Positions 45,934-54,736 of a DNA stretch of 64,000 nucleotides are shown one piece after another (the stretch's first letter is position 1; each line of letters begins with the position of its first letter). Origin of the DNA: an uncultured Alistipes sp. Its GTDB lineage: Bacteria; Bacteroidota; Bacteroidia; Bacteroidales; Rikenellaceae. The stretch covers positions 1 to 64,000 of the forward strand of contig CALUJN010000002.1 in NCBI GenBank assembly GCA_944320985.1. The letters are read 5' to 3'. A program made the position numbers and the translations under genes. The notes under the pieces were generated by a model that searched no databases, had not been told where the DNA came from, and saw only the letters and a program-made list of their open reading frames with translations.

Positions 45934-46816
45934 GAAGGGCCACGTTGATCGTACGCCCGAATTCGAAGACCGGAAGCACGGATCGGGCATATTCATGACC
46001 GCCCGAAAGCACCGTGCAGGTCGACGGATCCGCCACCCGGCACGTCACAACATTCGTCTCCTTGGGCCCGGCCTCCAGATCCGCAGCGACCGGCGCCCCC
46101 GAAGGCTCGATCTGAAGCAGCACGATATCGCCCGAAAGATCGTTCTCCGGAAGCAGTCCCGCTGCCGGGCTGAAACGGCAGACGATATACTGATTCTTCT
46201 CCGACTGCGGGTAGACCACATAACGACGCGTGGAGGTCGTAACCACGTGTTTGCCGAAGAAGAGCTCCAGGTAGGCCTGTTCCTGGCGGTCGAGTTCCGC
46301 AAGAGCCGCCTTCAGCCCCTCGCCGAAGACGTTTTCACCCGCCTCACCCGTGATAAGTTCCAACCGGTGACGACGCAGCGAGAAGACCCGCTCGGCAGCC
46401 ATACGGGCCGCATCCTCCAGCGAAGGCGTCGTCATGTCGAGTTTGTCGGACGGCAGGCGCTGGAACTCCTCCTGCGAATCGAGGTAATTCTGAACCTGCG
46501 TCGTTCCCGCATTCGGAGCCGTCGCATTGAGGTAGGTAGCCCCGTCCAACAGGGCGATCTGCGCCCCCGTCAGGCTCCACGTCGTCTTGTCGGCCAACGC
46601 GGCGCGAACTCCGAGGTATTTTTGCGCATAGCGGGCATAGGGGCCCGTGAGAATCCGGTCACACTCCACCGTGATGTCTACGGCCAGGATCGTCCGCGGC
46701 TGCGAAATCCGGATCCCCTCGACGGTCTCGGTAGCGCCCTGCAGGGCAATGTATGGATTTTGTGCCGTTGCGCCGCCTGCAAGCAGCAGGGCCAGCGCCA
46801 GAAGTTTGCATTTCAT
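45920..46816 (-). CDS. DUF4831 family exported protein
   Basis: A 298-residue protein with a signal peptide (MKCKLLALALLLAGGATAQ) at the start chosen at 46816. The DUF4831 pattern follows: TVECDRILTGPYARYAQKYLGVR, then AARMAAERVFSLRRHRLELITGEAGENVFGEGLKAALAELDRQEQAYLELFFGK. Bacteroidetes-specific, function unknown; probably periplasmic. The stop codon is inside the 17-bp array. It has its own strong promoter. Confidence 0.9.
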   Translation of the reverse strand: MKCKLLALALLLAGGATAQNPYIALQGATETVEGIRISQPRTILAVDITVECDRILTGPYARYAQKYLGVRAALADKTTWSLTGAQIALLDGATYLNATAPNAGTTQVQNYLDSQEEFQRLPSDKLDMTTPSLEDAARMAAERVFSLRRHRLELITGEAGENVFGEGLKAALAELDRQEQAYLELFFGKHVVTTSTRRYVVYPQSEKNQYIVCRFSPAAGLLPENDLSGDIVLLQIEPSGAPVAADLEAGPKETNVVTCRVADPSTCTVLSGGHEYARSVLPVFEFGRTINVALPRRK

Positions 46817-46845
46817 GGTCCGAATGGTTTGGTGCTGTTGAACAA

Positions 46846-46875
46846 CAAATGTAGCGTTTTTTCGCATGCCGTCAA
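46846..46875 (-). promoter_or_regulatory. promoter of DUF4831 gene
   Basis: Minus strand: TTG at 46875-46873, 19-bp spacer, TACATTTG at 46853-46846. The -33 lies inside the end of the trmN6-like gene. Confidence 0.7.
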
Positions 46876-47885
46876 AATTTCAGGTAAAAATCACGGGTCA
46901 AAGCCCGATATTCGGGCGTATAGCTCTCGTGTTCACCCGTGCCGATCGTCAGTTCATCGACAAGGGGGAAAGGTCCCACGCAGCCGTCTGTCGGATCGGT
47001 AATCGGGGCGGCCGGGGTGGTCGGGGTGGTCGGGACAGCCTGGGAGGTCGCGGTGGTCGAGACAGCCGAGACAGTCGGAGCAATCGAGGCAGCCAGGGCT
47101 GTTGCAGCGGCAGGAGAGATCGGGGACGTCGCGGTAAACGGAGAGGTCACAACAGTCGGGGCAGCCAGGGCTGTTGCAGCGGCAGGAGAGATCGGGGACG
47201 TCGCGGTAAACGGAGAGGTCGAGGAAGTCGCGGCGGTCGCGGCGGAGATTGCTCCCGGGGCGGGATTCATGCAAAACTCCATCAGCACCCGGCGAACAGA
47301 ACGCCGGGGCGTCGTACGGACCCTCGTCAGGTGCGTCAGAAGAAGCCGGGCAGAGGCCAGATGCCGGAAATGCTCCGACTCCGGCGTCGGAAGCACCACG
47401 GCAAAACGCCCGCCGGGGGCAAGCAGCCGAACCACCGAGTCGACCAACTCCTCGTAGGAGAGGTGAACCGTATGGCGGGCCGCCGTACGACCCGCATCGG
47501 GGCAGGTCAGCGAATCGACGTAGAAGGGAGGATTCGAGACGATCAGATCGTAACGCTCCGCAGGGCGGAAGGTCTGGACCGGCGTCTGCTCGAAGTGCAG
47601 GCGGTCGCCCCACGGCGATGCTGCAGCGTTCTCGCGGGCCTGCGACACATCGTCGATGTCGATGCCCGTGATCCGGGCTCCGGGGGCCCGTTGGGCCAGC
47701 ATCAGCGCAATCAACCCCGTTCCGGTGCCGATATCCAGCATCCGGCGGTCCGTCGTGCGGAGGCCGGTCCAGGCCCCGAGCAGCACGCCGTCGGTCCCGA
47801 CCTTCATCGGGCAGCGATCCTGACGAATCGTAAAGCGTTTGAAGCGGAAAGCGCCATCCTGGCGTTCGATATGCGGTTCATTCAT
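46872..47885 (-). CDS. trmN6: tRNA1(Val) adenine-N6 methyltransferase-like, with Ala/Thr/Ser/Pro insertion
   Basis: A 337-residue SAM-dependent methyltransferase of the TrmN6 (YfiC) family, which modifies A37 of tRNA-Val. SAM motif LDIGTGTGLIALML (50-63), catalytic NPPF (118-121) and C-terminal YTPEYRALTRDFYLKF are intact. Between residues about 207 and 305 a low-complexity Ala/Thr/Ser/Pro insertion interrupts the last strands, made of two near-identical 24-residue repeats (SPFTATSPISPAAATALAA at 224 and 248). Normal family members are about 230-250 residues, so the insertion adds about 100. Overlaps TIGR02757 by 8 nt. Confidence 0.88.
   Translation of the reverse strand: MNEPHIERQDGAFRFKRFTIRQDRCPMKVGTDGVLLGAWTGLRTTDRRMLDIGTGTGLIALMLAQRAPGARITGIDIDDVSQARENAAASPWGDRLHFEQTPVQTFRPAERYDLIVSNPPFYVDSLTCPDAGRTAARHTVHLSYEELVDSVVRLLAPGGRFAVVLPTPESEHFRHLASARLLLTHLTRVRTTPRRSVRRVLMEFCMNPAPGAISAATAATSSTSPFTATSPISPAAATALAAPTVVTSPFTATSPISPAAATALAASIAPTVSAVSTTATSQAVPTTPTTPAAPITDPTDGCVGPFPLVDELTIGTGEHESYTPEYRALTRDFYLKF
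47089..47220. repeat. in-frame 72-bp-period tandem repeat within trmN6-like gene
   Basis: A 60-bp perfect direct repeat (47089-47148 and 47161-47220) separated by 12 bp, giving a 72-bp period that preserves the reading frame. Smaller 9-bp GGTCGGGGT-type repeats flank it at 47005-47040. Confidence 0.95.
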
Positions 47886-48660
47886 GGTCTTTCAGATAGC
47901 CGTCCATCCCGGCACCGAAGAGGGAAAAATCGTAACGGACAGGGTCCGCGGGATCGAACTCCCGCAACCTCGCGGTAATCTCCTCAACAGCCCGCCAATC
48001 GTTCTGACGCCGTGTCAGAAGCCCCAACGCCCGCCCCACCGCACCGACATGAAGATCCAGCGGCAGGTAAAGCGCCGACATCGGAATACGTCGCCACAAG
48101 CCGAAATCGACACCCCGGTCGTCGCGGCGGACCATCCAGCGCAGGTACATGCAGAGACGTTTGCAAGCCGCACCCCGTTCGATTGACGACAGGTGCTTCT
48201 CGCAACGCACGGCGTGTGGCGCGGCAAAGAACTCCCGGCGGAACGCCGCCAGGACCGGGCGCAAGTCGTGCAGCGCCTCGTAGCGCGTCTCGAAAAAGGG
48301 GCCGAGGCCCCCGTAGCGCTCCTCAAAACCGCGGAGAGCCACCACAAAATCCCGCAGATCCCAACCGTTGAAGGTCCGATGGGCATAGGTGGCGAGTTGT
48401 GCGAGTTCCCGGTCCGAGGCATGACGCACGAAATCCGCCGGAGCGTTATCCATCAGAAGCATCATCCGATGGCCGTTGCGAACGATCGACTTGCGGTTGC
48501 CCCAGGCGATCGTCGCCGACAGAAAGCCCGCAATCTCGCGGTCGGCACGTTCCGTAAAGCGGTGCGGCACCGAAATCGGATCCTCGGGAATAAACTCCGG
48601 ACGGTTATAACGGTCGCAGAGTTCGTCGAGGAGCTCTTTCAGCTGGGTCGGTTCCATCAT
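47878..48660 (-). CDS. TIGR02757 family protein (DUF2400)
   Basis: A 260-residue protein with the family's conserved blocks: DREIAGFLSATIAWGNRKSIVRNG, RTFNGWDLRDFVVALRGFEERYG, and CKRLCMYLRWMVRRDDRGVDFGLW. DUF2400 proteins are related to HhH-type DNA glycosylases or base-excision enzymes; the exact activity is unproved. It overlaps trmN6 by 8 nt and follows lolD by 48 bp. Confidence 0.93.
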   Translation of the reverse strand: MMEPTQLKELLDELCDRYNRPEFIPEDPISVPHRFTERADREIAGFLSATIAWGNRKSIVRNGHRMMLLMDNAPADFVRHASDRELAQLATYAHRTFNGWDLRDFVVALRGFEERYGGLGPFFETRYEALHDLRPVLAAFRREFFAAPHAVRCEKHLSSIERGAACKRLCMYLRWMVRRDDRGVDFGLWRRIPMSALYLPLDLHVGAVGRALGLLTRRQNDWRAVEEITARLREFDPADPVRYDFSLFGAGMDGYLKDHE

Positions 48661-48708
48661 TTTCGGGCGTGGACAGTGTGGTTCGGAAGGAAGATGTCGC
48701 GCAATGCG

Positions 48709-49365
48709 TCAGGGCTCGAGGATCATGCCGTCCGACATGGTGATCTTCCGGTCGGCCATCGACGCAAGGCCCTCGTCGTGCGTCACCAGAATGGTCGTCT
48801 GTCCCAGGCGGTCGCGCAGATCGAAGAAGAGACGGTGGATCTCCTCGCGGTTGTGCGAATCGAGGTTGCCCGAGGGTTCGTCGGCCAGCAGCACCGCCGG
48901 TGAGTTGATCAACGCACGGGCGATGGCCACACGCTGCTGCTCGCCGCCCGAAAGCTCTCCGGGCTTATGATCGCGACGGGAAGACAGTCCCATCAGTTCG
49001 AGCAGCTCCGCAGCCCGGTGCTCCACCTCCGCACGCGGCCGACGCCCGATCAGCCCCGGAATGCAGACATTCTCAAAGGCCGTAAACTCCGCCAACAGGT
49101 GGTGGAACTGGAACACGAAACCGATCCGCTCGTTGCGGAAACGAGACAGATCCTTGTCGTTCAAGGAGAAAACATCGCGACCGTCGATCTCAACCCGCCC
49201 GGAATCGGGTCGGGAGAGCGTCCCGATGATCTGCAGCAGCGTCGTCTTGCCCGCGCCGCTCGCCCCGACGATCGAGACCACCTCACGCGGAGCGACCTCC
49301 AGCGACACGCCCTTCAGCACCTCCAGCGTGCCGAAACGCTTGTGTATGTCCGTTATCCGTATCAT
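48709..49365 (-). CDS. lolD: LolD-type ABC transporter ATPase
   Basis: A 218-residue ABC ATPase, start at 49365 ([12 protein letters not shown]) overlapping folP by 4 nt. Walker [11 protein letters not shown]-loop FQFHHLL, signature LSGGEQQR, Walker [13 protein letters not shown], switch THD. This is the lipoprotein-release LolD/MacB-type family. No LolC/E permease is nearby. It may also serve another exporter. Confidence 0.9.
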   Translation of the reverse strand: MIRITDIHKRFGTLEVLKGVSLEVAPREVVSIVGASGAGKTTLLQIIGTLSRPDSGRVEIDGRDVFSLNDKDLSRFRNERIGFVFQFHHLLAEFTAFENVCIPGLIGRRPRAEVEHRAAELLELMGLSSRRDHKPGELSGGEQQRVAIARALINSPAVLLADEPSGNLDSHNREEIHRLFFDLRDRLGQTTILVTHDEGLASMADRKITMSDGMILEP

Positions 49366-50177
49366 GATCCGAATGCATTGAACAGTTTGACCGTATCGAC
49401 GGCCTCGCGCACGTCGTGGACGCGCAGAATACGGGTTCCCTGGCGCAGGCACTCCCACCCCAGGGCGATCGTTCCCGCCAGCGACTCGGCCGGCGTACAC
49501 CCCAGCGTACGGTAGATCATCGATTTGCGGGACAGTCCCGCCAGCACCGGAAAGCCCTCGCCGCACAGACGGTGAAGCCCCCGCAGCAGTTCGAAGTTCT
49601 GCGCCGCGGTCTTCGCAAAACCGAAACCCGGATCGAGGATGATCCGCTCGCGCCGGATCCCGGCGGACAGCATCGCCGCCACCCGTGTGCGGAAGTAGTC
49701 GACCACCTCCGAGGTGATGTCTCGCTCGTAGCTCGTCTGCGACTGCATCGTCTGCGGCGTGCCCTTCATGTGCATCGCCACATAGGGAAGATCGTATCGG
49801 GCCGCCACCTCGAACATCCCGGAATCGAGTTCTCCGGCCGAGATGTCGTTGATGATCACCTCACCGAAGGCCCGGACCGTGCGTTCGACCACTTCGCAGC
49901 GGAACGTATCGACGGAAACCGGCATCCCGGGAGCGATCCTACGCACCGTCTCCACGCCGAGGGCCACGCGCCGCCACTCCTCCTCCACGGAGACCTCGTC
50001 GGCACCCGGACGCGAAGAGTAACCGCCGATGTCGATCAGCGAAGCCCCCTCGTCTACGGCCTGCCGCACGCGGCATTCGATCGCCGCACGGTCCGGCGTG
50101 CGGCTCCCCGCATAAAACGAATCGGGTGTGACGTTCAGAATCGCCATCACACGCGGCGTGGAAAGGTCAAGCGTCAT
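49362..50177 (-). CDS. folP: dihydropteroate synthase
   Basis: A 271-residue folate enzyme, start at 50177 ([22 protein letters not shown]); a longer in-frame start at 50222 would extend further into coaE. Conserved pterin and pABA site motifs are [53 protein letters not shown]. Overlaps coaE and lolD by a few nt. Confidence 0.97.
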   Translation of the reverse strand: MTLDLSTPRVMAILNVTPDSFYAGSRTPDRAAIECRVRQAVDEGASLIDIGGYSSRPGADEVSVEEEWRRVALGVETVRRIAPGMPVSVDTFRCEVVERTVRAFGEVIINDISAGELDSGMFEVAARYDLPYVAMHMKGTPQTMQSQTSYERDITSEVVDYFRTRVAAMLSAGIRRERIILDPGFGFAKTAAQNFELLRGLHRLCGEGFPVLAGLSRKSMIYRTLGCTPAESLAGTIALGWECLRQGTRILRVHDVREAVDTVKLFNAFGS

Positions 50178-50769
50178 GGCGGCGTTGGGCTTCGAGTTTG
50201 AAACGTCGGTCCAGTTCGGCAACGGTCGGTTCGAGATCCTCCTCCAGGATATTCACCACGCAGCAGTCGGCCCGCTCGCGCAGCGTATCGTCGTCCAGTT
50301 GGGCCGCCATACGGTGCAGGACCGCTTCGCGGTCGCAGCCGTCCCGGCGGCACGTACGCTCGAGGCGCAACTCAAGCGGCGCCAGCACCGCAACCGTCCG
50401 GTCCACGGCATGCTCCAGACCCGCCTCGAAAAGAATCGCGCTCTCCAGCACCACATAAGGGCCCGGCTGTCGTTCGGCCCATGCGGCAAAGTCCGACAGC
50501 ACGGCCGGATGCACCAGTGCATTCAGATCGGCAAGGGCCTCGGGATCCGTAAAGACCCGCGACGCCAGGTAGCTCCGGTTCAACTGACCCTCCGCATAAG
50601 CCTCCGCACCGAAACGTCCGGCGATGCGGGCACGAAGCGTCGCGTCTTCCGTCATCAGACGTTTGGCCTCTCGGTCCGAATCGTAGACCGCAATGCCCCG
50701 TTGTTCGAAAAGACGGCACACGGTGCTCTTTCCGCTCCCGATGCCGCCCGTAATGCCCACTTTCATCAT
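50167..50769 (-). CDS. coaE: dephospho-CoA kinase
   Basis: A 200-residue last enzyme of CoA synthesis. P-loop GGIGSGKS (8-15), YDSDREAKRL and the core SAILFEAGLEHAVD are typical. ATG at 50769 overlaps the YbbR stop (ATGA), indicating coupling. Confidence 0.97.
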   Translation of the reverse strand: MMKVGITGGIGSGKSTVCRLFEQRGIAVYDSDREAKRLMTEDATLRARIAGRFGAEAYAEGQLNRSYLASRVFTDPEALADLNALVHPAVLSDFAAWAERQPGPYVVLESAILFEAGLEHAVDRTVAVLAPLELRLERTCRRDGCDREAVLHRMAAQLDDDTLRERADCCVVNILEEDLEPTVAELDRRFKLEAQRRHDA

Positions 50770-51164
50770 GACTTCGCCTGCGGTTGGTCGATCTCCGGAA
50801 TGTTTTTGATCGAGATGATCTTGATGTCGCTGAAACGCGGCGCAAGGGCATCCTGCAACGACTGCGGGTCGATAACCAGTTTGCCCTCGTGACCCTCCTC
50901 CTGCGACGGGTGCGTCCTGAGCTCCGACAGCGGAATCCGAAGGCGTTTGTTCATGTAGACCCGATAGCCGAAAAGATTCGTTCCGACGCCCTCCACAACA
51001 CACGTCACATCGAACGGCACTCCGTCGACACTCACCCGCACGGTCTGTTCCGTCGTATAGGTATAGCTCAGTTTGGCAATGTACCAAAGAATGAACGACG
51101 CTACGAGCAACGCCAGAAAAACCGGCGATACGTAACGTCGCATCCAATGCAGCAGATTTTCCAT
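50766..51164 (-). CDS. YbbR-like membrane protein
   Basis: A 132-residue protein with one N-terminal membrane helix (VSPVFLALLVASFILWYIAKLS) followed by a YbbR-like beta domain (TEQTVRVSVDGVPFDVTCVVEGVGTN). Start at 51164, the codon after the promoter. A single YbbR domain is smaller than CdaR. First gene of the operon ybbR-coaE-folP-lolD-TIGR02757-trmN6. Confidence 0.8.
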   Translation of the reverse strand: MENLLHWMRRYVSPVFLALLVASFILWYIAKLSYTYTTEQTVRVSVDGVPFDVTCVVEGVGTNLFGYRVYMNKRLRIPLSELRTHPSQEEGHEGKLVIDPQSLQDALAPRFSDIKIISIKNIPEIDQPQAKS

Positions 51165-51186
51165 AATGTTACCTTCATCTGGTTGA

Positions 51187-51217
51187 CAAAGGTAAAAAAT
51201 AAATGCCAATTTGGCAA
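51187..51217 (-). promoter_or_regulatory. promoter of YbbR-coaE-folP operon
   Basis: Minus strand: TTG at 51217-51215, 20-bp spacer, TACCTTTG at 51194-51187, just 22 bp upstream of the ATG. Confidence 0.7.
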
Positions 51218-51243
51218 CGGGAATCCTTCGCGAGGATGCTCTT

Positions 51244-51735
51244 TCAGAATCCCGAGCCGTTGGCCACGAGAATGTAGCCGTTCAGGTAGGTCGCAAAGAG
51301 AATCCACGCCAGGTAGGGCGCGAACAGCCAGCCGGCCAGCCGTTCGCCGTGGCGAAGCGTATGAAGCAGATAGAGCGCAACAAGAAGGTCGAGGATCATG
51401 ATATCCAGCAGCCCCAGCAGCGGATTCCGAAGGGCAAAGAAGAGCAGACTCCAGCAGAAGTTGAAAGCCAGTTGGGCCGCCCACAACCGTAACGCCCGGG
51501 GGCGGACCGAACTCCCCGAGGCGGCAATCACGCCCCCCGAGATGCCGATACAGAGATAGAGCAGGCTCCACGCCACGGGAAAGACCACGGCGGAAGGTGT
51601 CAAGGAGGATTTCACAAGCAGCGGGTACCACTCTCTCAGGGCCGGGCCCTGCAACCACGACGAAATCCCGCCCACCGCAAAGCACAACAGCGTGAAAAAT
51701 ACGCAGGCCCAGAATTTATGATGCATCCATTTCAT
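51244..51735 (-). CDS. tspO: TspO/MBR family protein
   Basis: A 163-residue membrane protein with five predicted helices and the family pattern WYPLLVKSSLTPSAVVFPVAWSLLYLCIGIS. TspO proteins bind tetrapyrroles and have been linked to porphyrin handling and stress. Upstream of the YbbR operon and on the same strand, but with a separate gap. Confidence 0.9.
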   Translation of the reverse strand: MKWMHHKFWACVFFTLLCFAVGGISSWLQGPALREWYPLLVKSSLTPSAVVFPVAWSLLYLCIGISGGVIAASGSSVRPRALRLWAAQLAFNFCWSLLFFALRNPLLGLLDIMILDLLVALYLLHTLRHGERLAGWLFAPYLAWILFATYLNGYILVANGSGF

Positions 51736-51799
51736 GGCGTCAGAAGTTTGCAGGCCGGAAGCCTCCGGAACAAGCGTCCGGAGCAGCTCCGGCGGCCGT

Positions 51800-52039
51800 T
51801 CAGCGGTCGTAGGAGTCGTGACCCTGGATTTTAACCAGTTTGTTGTAGAGCCCCATGATCAACAGCGGCGAGGCCAGTTGTCCCACCACATTCGAGGCGC
51901 GGCGGCGGCCACACAGCATCAACCCCGTGGAAAGGGCCAGAGCGCCCAGCCCCCCGATCAGATAGGCCATCGACGGAATGCGCGAGGTGCGATTCTCGAC
52001 GGCTACGGTAATAGTCCCTTCGTGATTTTTTTCAGTCAT
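51800..52039 (-). CDS. small membrane protein, DUF-type
   Basis: A 79-residue protein with a predicted membrane helix (MAYLIGGLGALALSTGLMLCG) and a C-terminal helix (LASPLLIMGLYNKLVK). Start at 52039. Unknown function. Its own promoter was not found. Region 52040-52256 holds no gene. Confidence 0.65.
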   Translation of the reverse strand: MTEKNHEGTITVAVENRTSRIPSMAYLIGGLGALALSTGLMLCGRRRASNVVGQLASPLLIMGLYNKLVKIQGHDSYDR

Positions 52040-52256
52040 ACCGGTAGATATTTTAATGAAACTTCCTCTGCGGAATCGCAAAAAACATGCCGCCGGGGAT
52101 TCGGGAATTCATCCCGGGCACCGCGCCCCGCAGCACCGGCGTTTTGCCGCTACATCGGCCCATTCCGTTGCAAGGGAGGAGGAGGCATTTCGCCCCGAAA
52201 ACCCCGCCGATAACGAAGAAGCTCCGACAGGGAACGTTCTGATGAGAAAGCGAGCC

Positions 52257-53126
52257 TTATTCCTGCCCGGTATCCTCTTCGGGCTGCGCCTCCAGGGAGC
52301 AGGAGGAGTCATCCAGAACAATCCAGGTGATCTGATTCGCATAGACGGGAATACGGCCTGCGGTGGAACGAAGGCTGTAGACGGTCTGCGCATTGTTCGT
52401 GCGGGTAATCGTCAGGCGCCCCTTCCCCGTCAGGTCACTCGTGGGAAGAACACAGATGCTGATTCGATAATCACTCGTTTTCGAGGGTTTCTCGCTCTTC
52501 GACAGGGTGACGGGCGTGCCCGAAGTGAGAACCTGCCCGCCGCTTCCGTCCTGAAGATACAGCTGCGGGGCACTCTCCACCTCAAGTTTTACTGTCTTGA
52601 TCTTGCCGTCGCTGTTGTCAAGGCGAATCTGCAACGCTCCGTTCTGGCGGGTCAACACGACGGAAAAGGTATTCTGGCTGGCGGATGCCGTAAAACCGAG
52701 AATATGGCGAAACACCTCGTTGGCCGTTTGCGTCCCCGAAACGTACGTCGCAAGCGCCTCCGTATAGGCCGGCCGCAACGACGTAAGGACCGGCAGAGCC
52801 GGCTGCTGATTCCTGGGTACGGCCAGAAAAACAAATCGGTAGTTCGTGGCCGGAAGCAGCCCGCCGATCGTCAGGCTGCTGCCCGTAATGCTCTGCTCGC
52901 CCGAATAGACATATCGCCCGGAACCGGACGTCTCCTCCCGGAACATATAGACCTTGGCCGTGTGGGTCGAGGGGTTCAGATTCTGCGGTGTCCGGGTGGA
53001 TGACTGAAGGGTCAGATCGAATGTTACCTGCAAGAAGGGCTCCGAGATCTCCGTGCCCCTTTCGCACGAGGCAAAAATGGCCAGAAGGCCGATCCAGCCC
53101 AGGATGCGTGTGATCACTGCTTTCAT
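52257..53126 (-). CDS. fimbrial-locus lipoprotein (fimbrillin-like, FimB/Mfa-type)
   Basis: A 289-residue lipoprotein with lipobox FASC (C21) at the start 53126; an earlier ATG at 53150 would overlap the previous gene. Beta-rich, with TRTPQNLNPSTHTAKVYMFR near the N-terminus. It is the last gene of the fimbrial run and may be a minor or tip component. It does not carry the FimB CxxxLxxCP motif; family assignment is by locus and general character. Confidence 0.65.
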   Translation of the reverse strand: MKAVITRILGWIGLLAIFASCERGTEISEPFLQVTFDLTLQSSTRTPQNLNPSTHTAKVYMFREETSGSGRYVYSGEQSITGSSLTIGGLLPATNYRFVFLAVPRNQQPALPVLTSLRPAYTEALATYVSGTQTANEVFRHILGFTASASQNTFSVVLTRQNGALQIRLDNSDGKIKTVKLEVESAPQLYLQDGSGGQVLTSGTPVTLSKSEKPSKTSDYRISICVLPTSDLTGKGRLTITRTNNAQTVYSLRSTAGRIPVYANQITWIVLDDSSCSLEAQPEEDTGQE

Positions 53127-53142
53127 GATTCGCTCGTTTTCG

Positions 53143-54690
53143 TTATTCATACAATTCACCGCCGGAATGTTCGCCCCACTCGGGATCCAACATCACTCCG
53201 GGTGCCGAATGCCCGATCTCCCCGCCGTAGTATTCATTCCACCAGGGTTCCAGCCGGATGGTGAGCGAGGCCGAGGTCTCGTCCCGCAGATCAACGGGTG
53301 AATCAAGCTCCAACTCCGGCATCTCCCCGTGAATGGAGAAACAGCGGCTCCCGATACTGTAAAAATGGTTGGCCAGAAGAGGATAATAAAGCGGATCGCA
53401 GGACGCGGAGGCTGACTGTCGTATGGGGCGCCATTCCAGTGCAATCTCCCGTTTTCGGTCGGAGTCATAACCAAGAAAAACCAAATAAAGCGTCTTGTCG
53501 TACGTCTCGGTTCCGTTACCCGGGCACTGCGGACCGTTGGCCTGCTGCGGCATCACGAAAGATCCCTTGAGCAAGGCATGCGGATGTGCGGTATTTTCCG
53601 GCGAAATATTGACATAGAAGCCGTTCTGAACCTGCGCCTGTGCGGGAATATCGGCACGCAGCAGCACGTAGCGCGGGAACGGCAGGGCCGAGGAGCTGCC
53701 GCTCTGCGAATCGACACTCGCGACATCCGCAGATGCGGCAGAACTTGCCGCCGAAGCGGCCGTCGCAACGGTGAGCCGCCCGGCAACTGCCTCCCGACGG
53801 GCTATCAGCACCTGATCCGAAAGCGTCTTGCCATGTACGACAGCAAGGCTTCTGACGGCTACGTGGCGAAGGCTCGATCGATCCTCTGAATCACAGGCAT
53901 GGACCGGAAGCGTGGCGGGAATGTACTCCACATAGAGCAGAATCCCGGCAACGGCCCGGTTCAACGTGATCGTACGGCTGAAACTCCGCGTTGTCGCGTC
54001 GACAAGAATCGATTCGGTCGTATATCCGCTGAAAAGCTCCGTCGTGGAGAGCTCCGCATTGCGGGCACAGGCCAGCGTGGCCGTTTCGAGACGGGTCATC
54101 CCCTCCGTCCAGGCCGTCCAGCCCCATGTTGCAACGGAGGTGTTCGGATCCATCAGCCGCCGGGACGTTGCAACCGTCCGGTCATCCCGGGCCAAAGCCA
54201 GAAAACGATACTCCCCGACCGGCAGATTCATCTGTCCGACATACGAATGCATCTCGTTCCGATCGTCATCCCCGCCCCACCAGATCACATACGGACTCTG
54301 GGCGAACTTAAGCGAAAAATCGTCCATCGAAAGATAATTCTGTTTGGTTCCGTTATCGTCGGAGGGTTTGTAGTAGACAAAATTCCCGGCCGTGTTTTTT
54401 CGGAAAAGGTAGATCCGCACGTCGTTGACCTGCTGCCAGTTGTTGCTGCTCAGCACCTGCCGCGGAGGTGCACTCCGCGGAACAAGCACCCCGTCGGGGA
54501 TGAACGTTCGCCCGTCGGATTCGCTCCGGGTCCGGTCACTGACGGCAAAAGCGGCATCGCCCAGTCGGAATTCCACCCGGACCGGATACAACGCGTCCGC
54601 CGCCCAATAGTCCTCACCGGACCACTCCTCCGAACAACCGGACAGCAGCACAACGAGCGCACCAAACAGCATACAGGCGTAGAATCTCAT
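53143..54690 (-). CDS. fimbrial subunit-like lipoprotein (large accessory fimbrillin)
   Basis: A 515-residue lipoprotein (lipobox LSGC, C19) with fimbrillin-like beta-rich character (VNDVRIYLFRKNT, the LPVGEYRFLALARDD strand) and a Ser/Ala-rich linker (ATAASAASSAASADVAS) near residue 325. Position within the fimbrial run suggests a tip or accessory subunit. The gene is intact. Confidence 0.65.
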   Translation of the reverse strand: MRFYACMLFGALVVLLSGCSEEWSGEDYWAADALYPVRVEFRLGDAAFAVSDRTRSESDGRTFIPDGVLVPRSAPPRQVLSSNNWQQVNDVRIYLFRKNTAGNFVYYKPSDDNGTKQNYLSMDDFSLKFAQSPYVIWWGGDDDRNEMHSYVGQMNLPVGEYRFLALARDDRTVATSRRLMDPNTSVATWGWTAWTEGMTRLETATLACARNAELSTTELFSGYTTESILVDATTRSFSRTITLNRAVAGILLYVEYIPATLPVHACDSEDRSSLRHVAVRSLAVVHGKTLSDQVLIARREAVAGRLTVATAASAASSAASADVASVDSQSGSSSALPFPRYVLLRADIPAQAQVQNGFYVNISPENTAHPHALLKGSFVMPQQANGPQCPGNGTETYDKTLYLVFLGYDSDRKREIALEWRPIRQSASASCDPLYYPLLANHFYSIGSRCFSIHGEMPELELDSPVDLRDETSASLTIRLEPWWNEYYGGEIGHSAPGVMLDPEWGEHSGGELYE

Positions 54691-54736
54691 GGTTCTTAAC
54701 GGATTCCACCTCCGGACGGAACAACCGGTCCGAAGG

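Noticed and set aside
45593..47002. 469-codon open frame through the 17-bp array
   Set aside because: The first part is the repeat translated (a 51-nt, 17-codon cycle) and the rest is antisense to DUF4831; all frames of the array read open.
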